5,057 nt of DNA from assembly GCA_022702195.1 (NCBI GenBank), contig JAKONB010000450.1, forward strand, positions 1 through 5,057, given 5' to 3'. Of the stretch, positions 5,046 to 5,057 are shown one piece after another. Position 1 is the first letter of the stretch, and every line of letters begins with the position of its first letter. Below the pieces are notes generated by a model, which had not been told where the DNA came from, ran no database searches, and saw only the letters and a list, made by a program, of their open reading frames with translations. The position numbers and the translations under genes are program-made. Origin of the DNA: Beijerinckiaceae bacterium. Its GTDB lineage: Bacteria; Pseudomonadota; Alphaproteobacteria; Rhizobiales; Beijerinckiaceae.

Positions 5046-5057
5046 CGCCGTCTCCCG

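Overview
The window looks like chromosomal DNA from a high-GC alphaproteobacterium of the Hyphomicrobiales (Rhizobiales) type, most likely Methylobacterium or a close relative. This is inferred from the GC-rich composition, the small helical VIELRL-type protein, the alphaproteobacterial flavour of the Crp/Fnr regulator, the HWE-type histidine kinase and the HpxZ protein. No marker gene fixes the genus. There are no RNA genes, CRISPR arrays, insertion sequences, att sites or broken genes that I can support. Seven complete genes are present.

Left part (1-1439), small and stress-type genes: a 67-aa acidic protein of unknown function (106-309, +), an 82-aa helical phasin-like protein of unknown function (576-824, +, GTG start) and, facing it, a DUF892/YciE-YciF ferritin-like protein (876-1439, -). 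The last two converge on a perfect 9-bp GC-rich hairpin at 848-869, which probably terminates both. Each of them also has, at a sensible distance upstream, a sequence one base away from the alphaproteobacterial general-stress (EcfG) promoter pattern GGAAC-N16/17-CGTT. This suggests, but does not prove, that both belong to the general stress response.

Middle part (1440-3397), regulation: about 400 bases of non-coding DNA separate the divergent DUF892 gene and a Crp/Fnr-type regulator (1842-2591, +). The segment just upstream of the regulator is strikingly A/T-rich for this genome and holds a 14-bp near-palindrome and a possible promoter. The regulator is followed after 51 bases by a short cytoplasmic HWE-type histidine kinase with no sensor domain (2643-3293, +), probably in the same transcript. 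A perfect 8-bp stem with a five-G loop at 3338-3358 closes this unit.

Right part (3398-5057), ureide/purine nitrogen catabolism: an M20-family zinc amidohydrolase of the allantoate amidohydrolase/N-carbamoyl-amino-acid hydrolase group (3398-4639, +) meets tail to tail, with 13 bases between stop codons, an HpxZ/AtzH-like protein of oxalurate catabolism (4653-5045, -). The hpxZ gene is probably the last gene of a minus-strand operon continuing beyond the right edge.

No clearly new biological system is visible. The points most worth a second look are the sensorless HWE kinase paired with a Crp/Fnr regulator, the A/T-rich operator-like island in front of that pair, the EcfG-like promoters, and the tight allC/hpxZ convergence.
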